From contig JANXZT010000508.1 of assembly GCA_025355395.1 (NCBI GenBank), positions 1-12,290 on the forward strand: a stretch of DNA of 12,290 nucleotides, written 5' to 3'. A program made the translations under genes and the position numbers. This DNA comes from Betaproteobacteria bacterium. GTDB lineage: Bacteria; Pseudomonadota; Gammaproteobacteria; Burkholderiales; Casimicrobiaceae. Shown here piece after piece: positions 1 to 6,395 of the stretch (position 1 is its first letter; each line of letters begins with the position of its first letter). The notes under the pieces were generated by a model that worked only from the letters and a program-made list of their open reading frames with translations, had not been told where the DNA came from and searched no databases.

Positions 1-44
1 TTTTTTTCAGCTTCAAAATGGGCTTGCTTCCAAGGTCAAAATGG

Positions 45-64
45 ATCCCCGCGTTCGCGGGGAT
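45..64. repeat. REP-like palindromic hairpin
   Basis: A perfect inverted repeat: ATCCCCGCG (45-53), two T, then CGCGGGGAT (56-64). It is flanked by GG on the left and GACC on the right. The whole unit resembles the short 'GTCATCCCCGCG...CGCGGGGATCC' repeats common between genes in many Beta- and Gammaproteobacteria; that resemblance is from memory and was not searched. Only one copy lies in this window. It could act as a transcription stop or an mRNA stabiliser, but no T run follows directly on either strand. Confidence 0.55.
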
Positions 65-130
65 GACCGTTAGTTAGTGACGCCCTGCGGCAGCGCCAAT
101 TGCGCAACAAAAAGGGAGCCCCGTGCTCGC

Positions 131-174
131 GGCGCCTTGGGCTTCGTTGCTATGGCACCACGCCCGAAGGCGCC
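131..174. repeat. long bulged inverted repeat downstream of the dioxygenase gene
   Basis: The left arm GGCGCCTTGGGC (131-142) pairs with GCCCGAAGGCGCC (162-174). This gives 12 base pairs with a single bulged base and a 19-base loop. It lies about 115 bases past the stop codon of the minus-strand dioxygenase gene. Further along the minus strand is a run of five T (plus-strand AAAAA near 111-115), but it is not adjacent to the stem, so a terminator role is only possible. The rest of 65-289 shows no convincing gene. One minus-strand frame is open through it, but it has no recognisable protein motif. Confidence 0.4.
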
Positions 175-289
175 ACGCAATTCTGGCTGGAGTTGCAACC
201 CGACGATTTCTGGGTGTTTCCGCGCGCGGCGTGAATCGAGCCACTTGAAAGACAGCAACCTGAATTGCCCGCGCGGTCCTGGCAGCGGT

Positions 290-1174
290 TCAAACGAGCG
301 CCACGTCCGGGCGCAACACTTCCCGCTCGGCCATGAGCGGCGTTTCACCCTCGATGGTCGTGCGCTGCATCAGGCGCTGGTATTTCGCGTCGTCGAACGG
401 CGTTGCACAGTGCTGCGCGCAGCGGTTGTCCCACAGCAGCGCGTCGCCGGCGCGCCACTGGTGACGATAGACGAACTCCGGCCGGGTCGCGAAATCCTTG
501 AGGTAGTCGATCAACTCCTGCGCTGCTCCGTCCGCCATCCCGTCGATCTTGTACGCCCAGCGGCCGATGTAGAGCGCGGTCCAGCCGGAATTGGGATGCC
601 GGCGCGCGATGGGATGCCAGACGTCGGGCCGGGCCTTCTTCTGCGCGTCCGTCAGCGGCGGCAGGTGCGGGTAGTAGACCTCGTGGAAGCGCGCGCGGGA
701 AAAGCACGCACGCCGCCCCATGATCTTGCGACGCACGTCCTCCGGCAGCGCGGCGAACGCGGCGTAGGTATCGGCATACAGCGTGTCGCCGTCGGCCGGC
801 GGCAGCTTGAGCGCATGGATGAACGAGCCGGCGTTCGGCAGCACCTTGTCTTCGCCGTCGGAATGCCAGCCCCAGCCCGCGCGCTTCATGCCGATCGGCT
901 TGTTGTCCTTTTCCACGTTCGATACGACCAGCACTTCCGGATAGCCGGGGAGGTTGAACTCCAGCGGCTCCATGATGTGGAGCGGCCCCAGCCGGCGTGT
1001 GAAGGCGACGTGCTGGGCGGGCGTCCATGCCACGCCGCGGAACAGGAGGATGCTGTAGTGGTACCAGGCAGCCTCGATTTCCGCCAGTGTGGCGGGGTCG
1101 ACTTCGCGCGCAAAATCGACGCCGACGACTTCGGCACCGAACGTCGCATGCAGTGGGCGCAATCGCAATGCCAT
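290..1174 (-). CDS. TauD/TfdA-family Fe(II)/2-oxoglutarate-dependent dioxygenase
   Basis: A 294-residue protein, close to E. coli TauD in length (about 283). The family couples 2-oxoglutarate decarboxylation to hydroxylation of a substrate, often one that then collapses to release a sulfonate, ether or amine group. The facial-triad motif is visible as WHSDGED (His104, Asp106) and, near the C-terminus, WDNRCAQH (His255). The Arg271 region (LMQRTTIEG) fits the 2-oxoglutarate carboxylate anchor. The start ATG at 1174 follows a GAGAG ribosome-binding sequence about 8 bases upstream. The aldolase gene ends 77 bases upstream on the same strand, so the two may be co-transcribed. The protein is presumably cytoplasmic; no signal peptide is seen. 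The family is clear, but the substrate is unknown: taurine, aryloxyalkanoates and other carboxylates are all used by relatives. Confidence 0.9.
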   Translation of the reverse strand: MALRLRPLHATFGAEVVGVDFAREVDPATLAEIEAAWYHYSILLFRGVAWTPAQHVAFTRRLGPLHIMEPLEFNLPGYPEVLVVSNVEKDNKPIGMKRAGWGWHSDGEDKVLPNAGSFIHALKLPPADGDTLYADTYAAFAALPEDVRRKIMGRRACFSRARFHEVYYPHLPPLTDAQKKARPDVWHPIARRHPNSGWTALYIGRWAYKIDGMADGAAQELIDYLKDFATRPEFVYRHQWRAGDALLWDNRCAQHCATPFDDAKYQRLMQRTTIEGETPLMAEREVLRPDVALV

Positions 1175-1251
1175 GGCGTCACTCTCGTTGCTCGACCGTG
1201 GATCGGCCGGCGAAAATCATAGCGCGATTTCGCTGTCTCCGGGGTCGCGCG

Positions 1252-2031
1252 TCAGCCCTCGCGGTAGAGCGCGCGGAATTCCTTGACGTCGGCAAGGGAG
1301 CCGTCGCGCAGGCGGGAGATGTCGCTGCCGGCGTTTACGAACTGATAGCCGCGCGCGAACATGTCCTTCCAGGTGCAGCCCGGGTGCGGCACAGTGCCCA
1401 TCGGGCGGCCGGCGGCGCGGATTCGCGCCTCGGCATGCCCAATCAACCGCGCCACCTCGGGGTGCTTGAGATTGCCCATCTGCCCGACGGTGGCCGAAAG
1501 GTCGAAGGGACCGATGAAAAGCATGTCGATTCCCTCGACAGCCAGGATCGCGTCGATGTTTTCCACTGCCTTGGCCGATTCGATCTGGCATGCGATCAGC
1601 AGGTTCTTGGCACAGCTGCCGACGTAGTCCGCGGCCATGCCGTAGCTCGAGGCACGTACCGAGCTCGAGGCGGTGCCGCGTCGGCCACGCGGGGGGTAGA
1701 GGCAGGCGGCGACGGCTGCGCGCGCGTCTTCGGCGGTGTCGATGCTGGGGATGAGCACTGCCTCGGCGCCCACGTCGAGCACGCGCTTCAGATAGACGTG
1801 GTCGTTCCACGGTACGCGCACGACGCCGACGGTCGGCGTCGCGGACATGGCATGCAGCTGCGCGGCAAGGCTCGTCGCATCGCCCAAGCCATGTTCCTGG
1901 TCCAGGACGAGGAAATCGAACCCGGCAAGGCTCAAGATCTCGGCCACCTGCGGATGGCCGAGCATCGACCAGCAACCCAGGACCTGCTCCCCGTTGCGCA
2001 GGCGCTGCTTGAGACTGTTTACCCGATACAC
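1252..2031 (-). CDS. HpaI/HpcH-family class II aldolase (2-keto-3-deoxy acid type)
   Basis: A 259-residue protein from the chosen GTG start. The family (HpaI/HpcH, RhmA, GarL) catalyses metal-dependent retro-aldol cleavage of 4-hydroxy-2-oxo acids to pyruvate and an aldehyde. Signature residues occur in order: DQEHG (His47), VVRVPWND (Arg72), QIES (Glu151) and IGPFDLS (Asp177). They are offset by two from the published E. coli HpcH catalytic base, arginine and metal ligands (His45, Arg70, Glu149, Asp175; from memory). An in-frame ATG at 2091 would add 20 unconserved residues and has no ribosome-binding site. The GTG at 2031 has GAGGGG five bases upstream and gives the usual family length. The gene is divergent from the amidohydrolase gene (145-base gap) and lies upstream of the dioxygenase gene on the same strand. 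Confidence 0.88.
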   Translation of the reverse strand: MYRVNSLKQRLRNGEQVLGCWSMLGHPQVAEILSLAGFDFLVLDQEHGLGDATSLAAQLHAMSATPTVGVVRVPWNDHVYLKRVLDVGAEAVLIPSIDTAEDARAAVAACLYPPRGRRGTASSSVRASSYGMAADYVGSCAKNLLIACQIESAKAVENIDAILAVEGIDMLFIGPFDLSATVGQMGNLKHPEVARLIGHAEARIRAAGRPMGTVPHPGCTWKDMFARGYQFVNAGSDISRLRDGSLADVKEFRALYREG

Positions 2032-2176
2032 GTCATCCCCTCTGGTGGTTGCAATGGTGGACGCGCCGACCGCTGTGCGAATGGCATGCACGCGCGTCGG
2101 TCAGCGCAGACCGCGAATTCCTGGCGCGAACGCGATATTCTACGTTCTAACAAACCGCGAGTCGGAAGGAGTGGGC
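2032..2176. promoter_or_regulatory. divergent intergenic region, aldolase / amidohydrolase
   Basis: These 145 bases separate the divergent aldolase (minus) and M20 amidohydrolase (plus) starts, so both promoters should lie here. A plus-strand TATTCT near 2135-2140 is a possible -10 about 35 bases upstream of the amidohydrolase start. The complementary strand reads TAGAAT over nearly the same bases. Neither has a convincing -35 at 16-18 bases. A short inverted repeat (CGGTC 2098-2102, GACCG 2109-2113) sits near the middle and could be a regulator site. The role rests mainly on gene layout. Confidence 0.4.
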
Positions 2177-3367
2177 ATGGCATCAGCGACGAACCTGCTG
2201 CAAGCGGTCGAGCCGTCTGCGGACCGTTGGATGGACGAGGTGATCGCGCTGCGGCGCGGGATCCACGAGCACCCGGAGCTCGCATTCGAGGAGCACGAAA
2301 CCGCGAAACGCATACAGGAATTCCTGACCCGGTTGGGCATCGCCTGCCGGACGGGCGTCGGCGGAACTGGAGTCGTTGCCATGCTCGAGGGCGCGAAGCC
2401 GGGACCCACCGTCGCGATTCGCGCTGACATGGACGCGCTGCCGATGAGCGAGCCGGCCGGGCTGCCCTACGCATCCAAGGTGCCCGGCAAGATGCACTCC
2501 TGCGGGCACGATGCGCACACCGCGATCGCACTTGGCGTTGCCGCGGTGCTGTCCGACGTGCGTGCCGAGCTGCCCGGCCGCGTGATGTTCATTTTCCAGC
2601 CGGCGGAGGAAACGTTAACCGGTGCGCGTGCGATGCTGGACGCCGGTGTCTTCGATAGCGCCAAGCCGGACGCCATTCTCGGGTTTCACAATTGGCCGCA
2701 GCTTGCCACCGGCTCCGTGGGCTGGCATCCGGAGGCGGTCATGGCGTCCTCCGACTCGTTCGATGTGACGTTGCAGGGCGTGGCCGGGCATGGCGCGCAT
2801 CCGCATCTTGCCGTGGACGCCATCGTTGCCGCGGCGCAATTCATCGATCAGATACAAACCATCGTCAGCCGCGAGATTGCTCCGATCAGTTCGGCGGTCG
2901 TGACCATCGGCCGCATCCACGGCGGCACCGTTCGCAACATCATCGCGTCGTCGGTGGAGCTGAACGCCTCGGTGCGCACGCTGGAATCCGACATCGCTGA
3001 ACGGATCGAGGCCGCGGTACGCAGGATTCTCGAAGGACTGAAGACCGGCATGCGGATCGGCTACGACCTCAAGTGGACGAAGCTCACTCCGGTACTGCGC
3101 AACGACAAGCCGACGATGGCGCGCGTGCTGAACGTCGCGCGGGACATGCTGGGACCGGCCAACGTCATCGAAATGCCGTTCCCGAGCATGGGCAGCGAGG
3201 ACTACGCCTGGTTCGCCGAACGCGTCCCGTCGGCGCATTTGCGGATCGGATCGAAAATCGACGGCCACGATACCGCGATCCATCGACCCGACTATCAGCT
3301 GAACGAGCGGATGATCCCGCTGGCCACGAAGCTCATGTCCCGCGCCGTGCTGAACCTCATGCAATAA
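2177..3367 (+). CDS. M20-family amidohydrolase (hippurate hydrolase / N-acyl-amino-acid amidohydrolase type)
   Basis: A 396-residue metalloenzyme of peptidase family M20 (hippuricase-like M20D branch). Relatives cleave the amide of N-acyl amino acids and similar compounds using two metal ions. Metal-site motifs are complete: IRADMDALP (residues 81-89), HSCGHDAHT (Cys109, His111), QPAEE (Glu144/Glu145), GFHNWP (His171), SMGSEDY (337-343) and AIHRPDY (His369). The dimerisation or lid domain occupies roughly 185-300. The ATG at 2177 has GGAAGGAG five to six bases upstream. The frame stays open to 1847 upstream, but those codons lie opposite the aldolase gene and show no family similarity. There is no signal peptide, so it should be cytoplasmic. 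The neighbouring aldolase, dioxygenase and RraA-like genes suggest a catabolic pathway in which this enzyme removes an acyl or amide group. The exact substrate is unknown. Confidence 0.92.
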   Translation: MASATNLLQAVEPSADRWMDEVIALRRGIHEHPELAFEEHETAKRIQEFLTRLGIACRTGVGGTGVVAMLEGAKPGPTVAIRADMDALPMSEPAGLPYASKVPGKMHSCGHDAHTAIALGVAAVLSDVRAELPGRVMFIFQPAEETLTGARAMLDAGVFDSAKPDAILGFHNWPQLATGSVGWHPEAVMASSDSFDVTLQGVAGHGAHPHLAVDAIVAAAQFIDQIQTIVSREIAPISSAVVTIGRIHGGTVRNIIASSVELNASVRTLESDIAERIEAAVRRILEGLKTGMRIGYDLKWTKLTPVLRNDKPTMARVLNVARDMLGPANVIEMPFPSMGSEDYAWFAERVPSAHLRIGSKIDGHDTAIHRPDYQLNERMIPLATKLMSRAVLNLMQ

Positions 3368-3421
3368 CCGGGCGGAGCAGGCCCCGAGACATCCGGGTGC
3401 CGGCGAAGCCGCAAGTTGACT

Positions 3422-4096
3422 TTAGCCCCGCTGCCGGGCCAGCGCCTCATTGAGCACCGTAGTGGCGCCCGAGATGTCGGGCAGCTTCTCGCCGGCGTCG
3501 AGCCGTGCCCGGGTCTTGGCTTCCGCATCCTGCATCGCGATGGCGCGGTCGGCGGCCGCCTCGGCATCCGCCGGGTCCATGACGACGACGCCGCATTCGT
3601 CCGCGATGATCACATCACCCGGATGCACGGCCACGCCGCCGCAGGAGATCGGTGCGCAAAACGATCCGCCCATCCCGATGCGCTTGGTCGTGATGGCGGA
3701 GAGCCCGCGGCACCATACTGGAACGCCATAAAGACGAATTTCGCCGATGTCGGCTACGACCCCATCGATGATGACGCCGGCCACCTTGGCGACTTTGGCC
3801 GCATAGGCGACGACTCCGCCAAAACCCGCGTGCCGGGTGTCGCCGCAACGATCGACGACGAGTACGTCGCCGGGGCGAAGCTGGCCCAGCGCATAGCCGA
3901 TGATCGTACCGTCGACGCCCGGTTGATGGACGGTCACCGCGGGCCCGGCGATGCGCACATCCTGCTGCATTGCCTTCATTCCCGGATCCATGAACCCCCA
4001 ATGGCGGAAATGACCGATGGTCGCGGGCTCCGCGCGGACTAACTTTTGTACCAGAGCGGGCGCCATCTGGGGCGGCAACGGATTCAACGTAAACAT
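3422..4096 (-). CDS. RraA-like / 4-carboxy-4-hydroxy-2-oxoadipate aldolase-like protein lacking the usual Arg
   Basis: A 224-residue protein from the ATG at 4096. It belongs to the RraA-like superfamily, which includes HMG/CHA aldolases, oxaloacetate decarboxylases and the RNase E inhibitor RraA. Core motifs are present: GYALGQLRPGDVLVVD (67-82), CGDTRHAGFG (84-93) and the GVIIDG strand (107-112). Enzymatic members continue as DGxxRD, where Arg binds pyruvate and Asp the metal. Here the segment is DGVVADIGEI, with Ala115 in the Arg position and Asp116 kept. This may mean altered chemistry or loss of aldolase activity. AAGGAG lies 11 bases before the ATG; an in-frame TTG at 4117 is possible but would overlap that site. 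The gene converges on the M20 gene (54-base gap), and a promoter and operator candidate lie about 100 bases upstream. Confidence 0.85.
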   Translation of the reverse strand: MFTLNPLPPQMAPALVQKLVRAEPATIGHFRHWGFMDPGMKAMQQDVRIAGPAVTVHQPGVDGTIIGYALGQLRPGDVLVVDRCGDTRHAGFGGVVAYAAKVAKVAGVIIDGVVADIGEIRLYGVPVWCRGLSAITTKRIGMGGSFCAPISCGGVAVHPGDVIIADECGVVVMDPADAEAAADRAIAMQDAEAKTRARLDAGEKLPDISGATTVLNEALARQRG

Positions 4097-4194
4097 TACG
4101 TCCGGGTCTCCTTGCAAACGAAGGCGGGGAATTTTCGCGCGGGCGAATGCTGGTAGCGATCGTGCACCGCAATCCAGCTTGCCAGTGACGATCG

Positions 4195-4209
4195 ATCGTG
4201 ATGCACGAT
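4195..4209. promoter_or_regulatory. palindromic operator candidate over the -10
   Basis: A perfect inverted repeat ATCGTG-ATG-CACGAT lies over the predicted -10 and start of transcription of the RraA-like gene, where a repressor would block polymerase. The octamer CGATCGTG covers its left half (4193-4200) and recurs at 4157-4164 inside the leader, 36 bases away. No regulator gene is in the window, so the binding protein is unknown. Confidence 0.4.
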
Positions 4210-4233
4210 AACGTCATGCGCAGCCAGGGTCAA
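4205..4233 (-). promoter_or_regulatory. sigma70-type promoter for the RraA-like gene
   Basis: On the minus strand the -35 TTGACC (plus 4228-4233; five of six matches) is followed by a 17-base spacer and the -10 TATCGT (plus 4205-4210; four of six). Transcription would start near 4198, giving a leader of about 100 bases before the ATG at 4096. Spacing and position fit well, and I see no competing promoter closer to the gene. Confidence 0.5.
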
Positions 4234-4533
4234 TCGCCGCAGTAGGCGTAAGGCCCCGATCGCGCGCGATCACCCCTGGCCTTGGCCCACTGCTGCGGGT
4301 AGCGGTCGAGTGCGCCGGGCTCCAGGGTGTCCGGAGCGGCTCGCCAGGCTCAGAACTGCACGGGATCCCCCTGCGCGGAGGCCTCGCGGCATCCCATGAC
4401 GGTCGTCGTCGGCGCTTGTCCTACGTAAAAACGGAAGCACCCCGACGTGATTTGAGAAATCAGTCCGACGGACAGCGGGAGGCGAGGCGGATGAAATACA
4501 CGTCCGACTTCAGGCGTTTGAAGCATTACTCCC
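4234..4533. other. gene-free upstream region of the tandem caspase-like genes
   Basis: No convincing gene lies here. Visible items are a palindrome GATCGCGCGCGATC (4258-4271), a GAGGCCTC palindrome near 4377-4384, and a perfect inverted repeat TGATTT-GAG-AAATCA (4448-4462) 72 bases before the first caspase-like gene. A ribosome-binding sequence GGGAGG (4477-4482) precedes an ATG at 4491 that opens a short out-of-frame reading frame. I could not assign a confident -35/-10 pair for the downstream gene; it is presumably transcribed from this region. Confidence 0.4.
4448..4462. promoter_or_regulatory. operator-like inverted repeat upstream of the first caspase-like gene
   Basis: Six-base arms TGATTT and AAATCA around a GAG centre form a perfect 15-base dyad. 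It is AT-rich in a GC-rich setting and lies 72 bases upstream of the first tandem paralogue. Its position suits a transcription-factor site. No equivalent dyad was seen upstream of the second paralogue. Confidence 0.3.
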
Positions 4534-6246
4534 ATGAAACCCACGTTGCAAGCGACACGTACGTCGCTGGTGCTGATGCTCACGTTGTTCCTGGCGACCT
4601 CCTGGACCCAGGATGCCCGTGCGGACAAGCAAACCGTTTGCACGGTGACTGTAAATTCGGCTGACGAGAAGGAAGCTTTCCGGCGCAGCCTGCCGCCGGA
4701 CAAATTCGAGTTTGTCGAACTGGTCGAGAAAGGCCAACCGGATTGGCTGGCATCGGCATGCCGCAAGGGCGTTCGCTGCGATGTATTGCTGATCTCAGGA
4801 CATCACGACGGTGAAACCGGTTTTTTTTCGGATCGCGTGGACACGGATGAGTTCTTGAGCCCCGATCAATTGGAGCGCGCCTCTTGCAGTGATTCCTGTC
4901 CCGGAGTGTTCGCGCACCTCAAGGAAGTTTATCTTTTCGGCTGCAATACGCTCAACCCCGACCCGATAAGAAGCGCGTCATCAGAGATTCCGCGCAGCCT
5001 GGTGCGCTCGGGGCACTCGCGGGCCGACGCCGAGCGGCTGACGCGCGCCCTGAGCGAGCGTTACGGCGACAGCACCCGGGAGCGCATGCGCCTCCTCTTT
5101 CCCAACGTGCCGGCGATCTATGGCTTTTCGTCCGTCGCGCCCCTGGGGCCGGCGTCCGCCTCGTTCCTGAGCCGCTACTTCAGGTCCGCGAGCACAGGCG
5201 ATGTGGCCAGCGGACGGACGAACGCGAAGCTGCTCGATCACTTTGCCGGCCATAACATGGTGGTTGCCAGGGGATTGCGGGAGTCTGATTCACAGACGGC
5301 TTACCGGCGCGATGTGTGCCAATTTTCCGATGATCGATTGTCCGATGCGCAGAAGCTGCGTTTCGTCCATGCTCTCCTCGGCCGGGAAATGGCGGAGGTC
5401 CGCATGTTTCTCGATCGGATCGAAAAGTATTCCGCTTCACTCCGCGAAAACGGCCGGGAGTCACCTCAGGTGTTGCAGGCTCTCGGCGAGATCGCGGCGG
5501 ATCACGCCGCGCGTTCCCGCTATCTTGAATTCACGCGTGATGCCGATGAGCCCGGAGTTAGAGCTCGCATGATCGAGGTTGCGCACCGGCTGGGCTGGCT
5601 GTCGCCGGCGGAGAAGCATGCAGAGCTCGTGCAGATGATCAACGATCAGCTAACCCGCAACGTGATCAGCGCCGCTGACGTGGACCTCGTATGCTCGCTC
5701 AACACCCGCCATGAACTGGACCAGGACTTGCCGCAGCTCAAAGTGCCGCCGGCGCGGGCGGAAAGCGCAAGTCACGCAGCGATCCTGGCGTGTCTTGGAA
5801 GCACACCGGCGCACGCCCGAGTGATGCAAGCGCTGACAAGCGGAACTGAAGAAGATGTGCAGATTGCCGTTGCATATCTTCATCAGCGACCGCTCTCGAA
5901 CATCGCCGATCTTCGCACGATCGCCGCGGGAATCGCGGGCATGAACGCCGGTGCAACGCAGATTCTCGCCCTGGACGCGCTCGCGCGCCATCACCTCGTC
6001 GATCCGGAGATTCTGGAGGCGCTGACCCAATTGTTCACCCGTACCGATTCGGCGGGGGTGCAGAGGGCCATTGCGGGCATCCTGGTCCGGTCCGACTTCG
6101 GGGCCATCGCCACTCCCGAGTTGGTGCAAACACTGCGCCAGCATCGCATCAAATCCTCGAGCGGAGAGGACGTGCTCGACGTTCTGATCCGCTACCTCGA
6201 AGCGCCACGCACCCTCGCCCGGTCCGACACGCCGCCTCGTCTCTGA
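4534..6246 (+). CDS. exported caspase/CHAT-like protein with helical-repeat C-terminus, copy 1
   Basis: A 570-residue protein of no family I can name. Residues 1-30 are a signal peptide: a positively charged start, a hydrophobic core SLVLMLTLFL, and a likely cut after ARA before Asp31. Residues about 31-235 look like a clan CD (caspase/CHAT-like) fold. A strand ending in LLISGHHDG (His90/His91) is followed by a second strand ending in VYLFGCNTL (Cys137), the spacing and order of a caspase His/Cys pair. A later motif is IYGFSSVAPLGP (195-206). Residues about 265-555 are helix-rich and HEAT-like. The nine cysteines (36, 76, 82, 118, 122, 137, 262, 387, 420) all recur in copy 2; leaving out Cys137, four disulfides are possible. 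No strong ribosome-binding site precedes the ATG. Function unknown; an exported peptidase or degenerate scaffold is inference. Confidence 0.8.
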   Translation: MKPTLQATRTSLVLMLTLFLATSWTQDARADKQTVCTVTVNSADEKEAFRRSLPPDKFEFVELVEKGQPDWLASACRKGVRCDVLLISGHHDGETGFFSDRVDTDEFLSPDQLERASCSDSCPGVFAHLKEVYLFGCNTLNPDPIRSASSEIPRSLVRSGHSRADAERLTRALSERYGDSTRERMRLLFPNVPAIYGFSSVAPLGPASASFLSRYFRSASTGDVASGRTNAKLLDHFAGHNMVVARGLRESDSQTAYRRDVCQFSDDRLSDAQKLRFVHALLGREMAEVRMFLDRIEKYSASLRENGRESPQVLQALGEIAADHAARSRYLEFTRDADEPGVRARMIEVAHRLGWLSPAEKHAELVQMINDQLTRNVISAADVDLVCSLNTRHELDQDLPQLKVPPARAESASHAAILACLGSTPAHARVMQALTSGTEEDVQIAVAYLHQRPLSNIADLRTIAAGIAGMNAGATQILALDALARHHLVDPEILEALTQLFTRTDSAGVQRAIAGILVRSDFGAIATPELVQTLRQHRIKSSSGEDVLDVLIRYLEAPRTLARSDTPPRL

Positions 6247-6266
6247 ATAAGTGATTCACGTCCGAG

Positions 6267-6290
6267 CCGGGTCCGGCGCTCCGAACCCGG
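6267..6290. repeat. inverted repeat between the two caspase-like paralogues
   Basis: CCGGGT (6267-6272) and ACCCGG (6285-6290) form a six-base stem with a 12-base loop, 20 bases past the stop of copy 1. No T run follows, so it is a weak terminator candidate. The rest of the 149-base gap shows no clear promoter for copy 2. Confidence 0.3.
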
Positions 6291-6395
6291 TCGTCGCGCG
6301 AGTGGCGCGCCAGCAACGCTGCGACAAAAGGGTGGCTTCACACCGGCTGGATTGCGGACGCAACACCAGGTGGTTGTGCAATACTGGCGTGCCCA

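Noticed and set aside
77..1222. Long plus-strand open frame (381 codons) across the dioxygenase gene
   Set aside because: It is the antisense shadow of a clearly conserved dioxygenase with complete iron-binding motifs. It has no protein motif of its own.
1847..2176. Upstream extension of the M20 amidohydrolase frame
   Set aside because: It lies opposite the aldolase gene, shows no family similarity, and the ATG at 2177 has a strong ribosome-binding site.
4350..4766. Minus-strand open frame at the start of the first caspase-like gene
   Set aside because: It is antisense to a signal peptide and a conserved domain shared with the paralogue.
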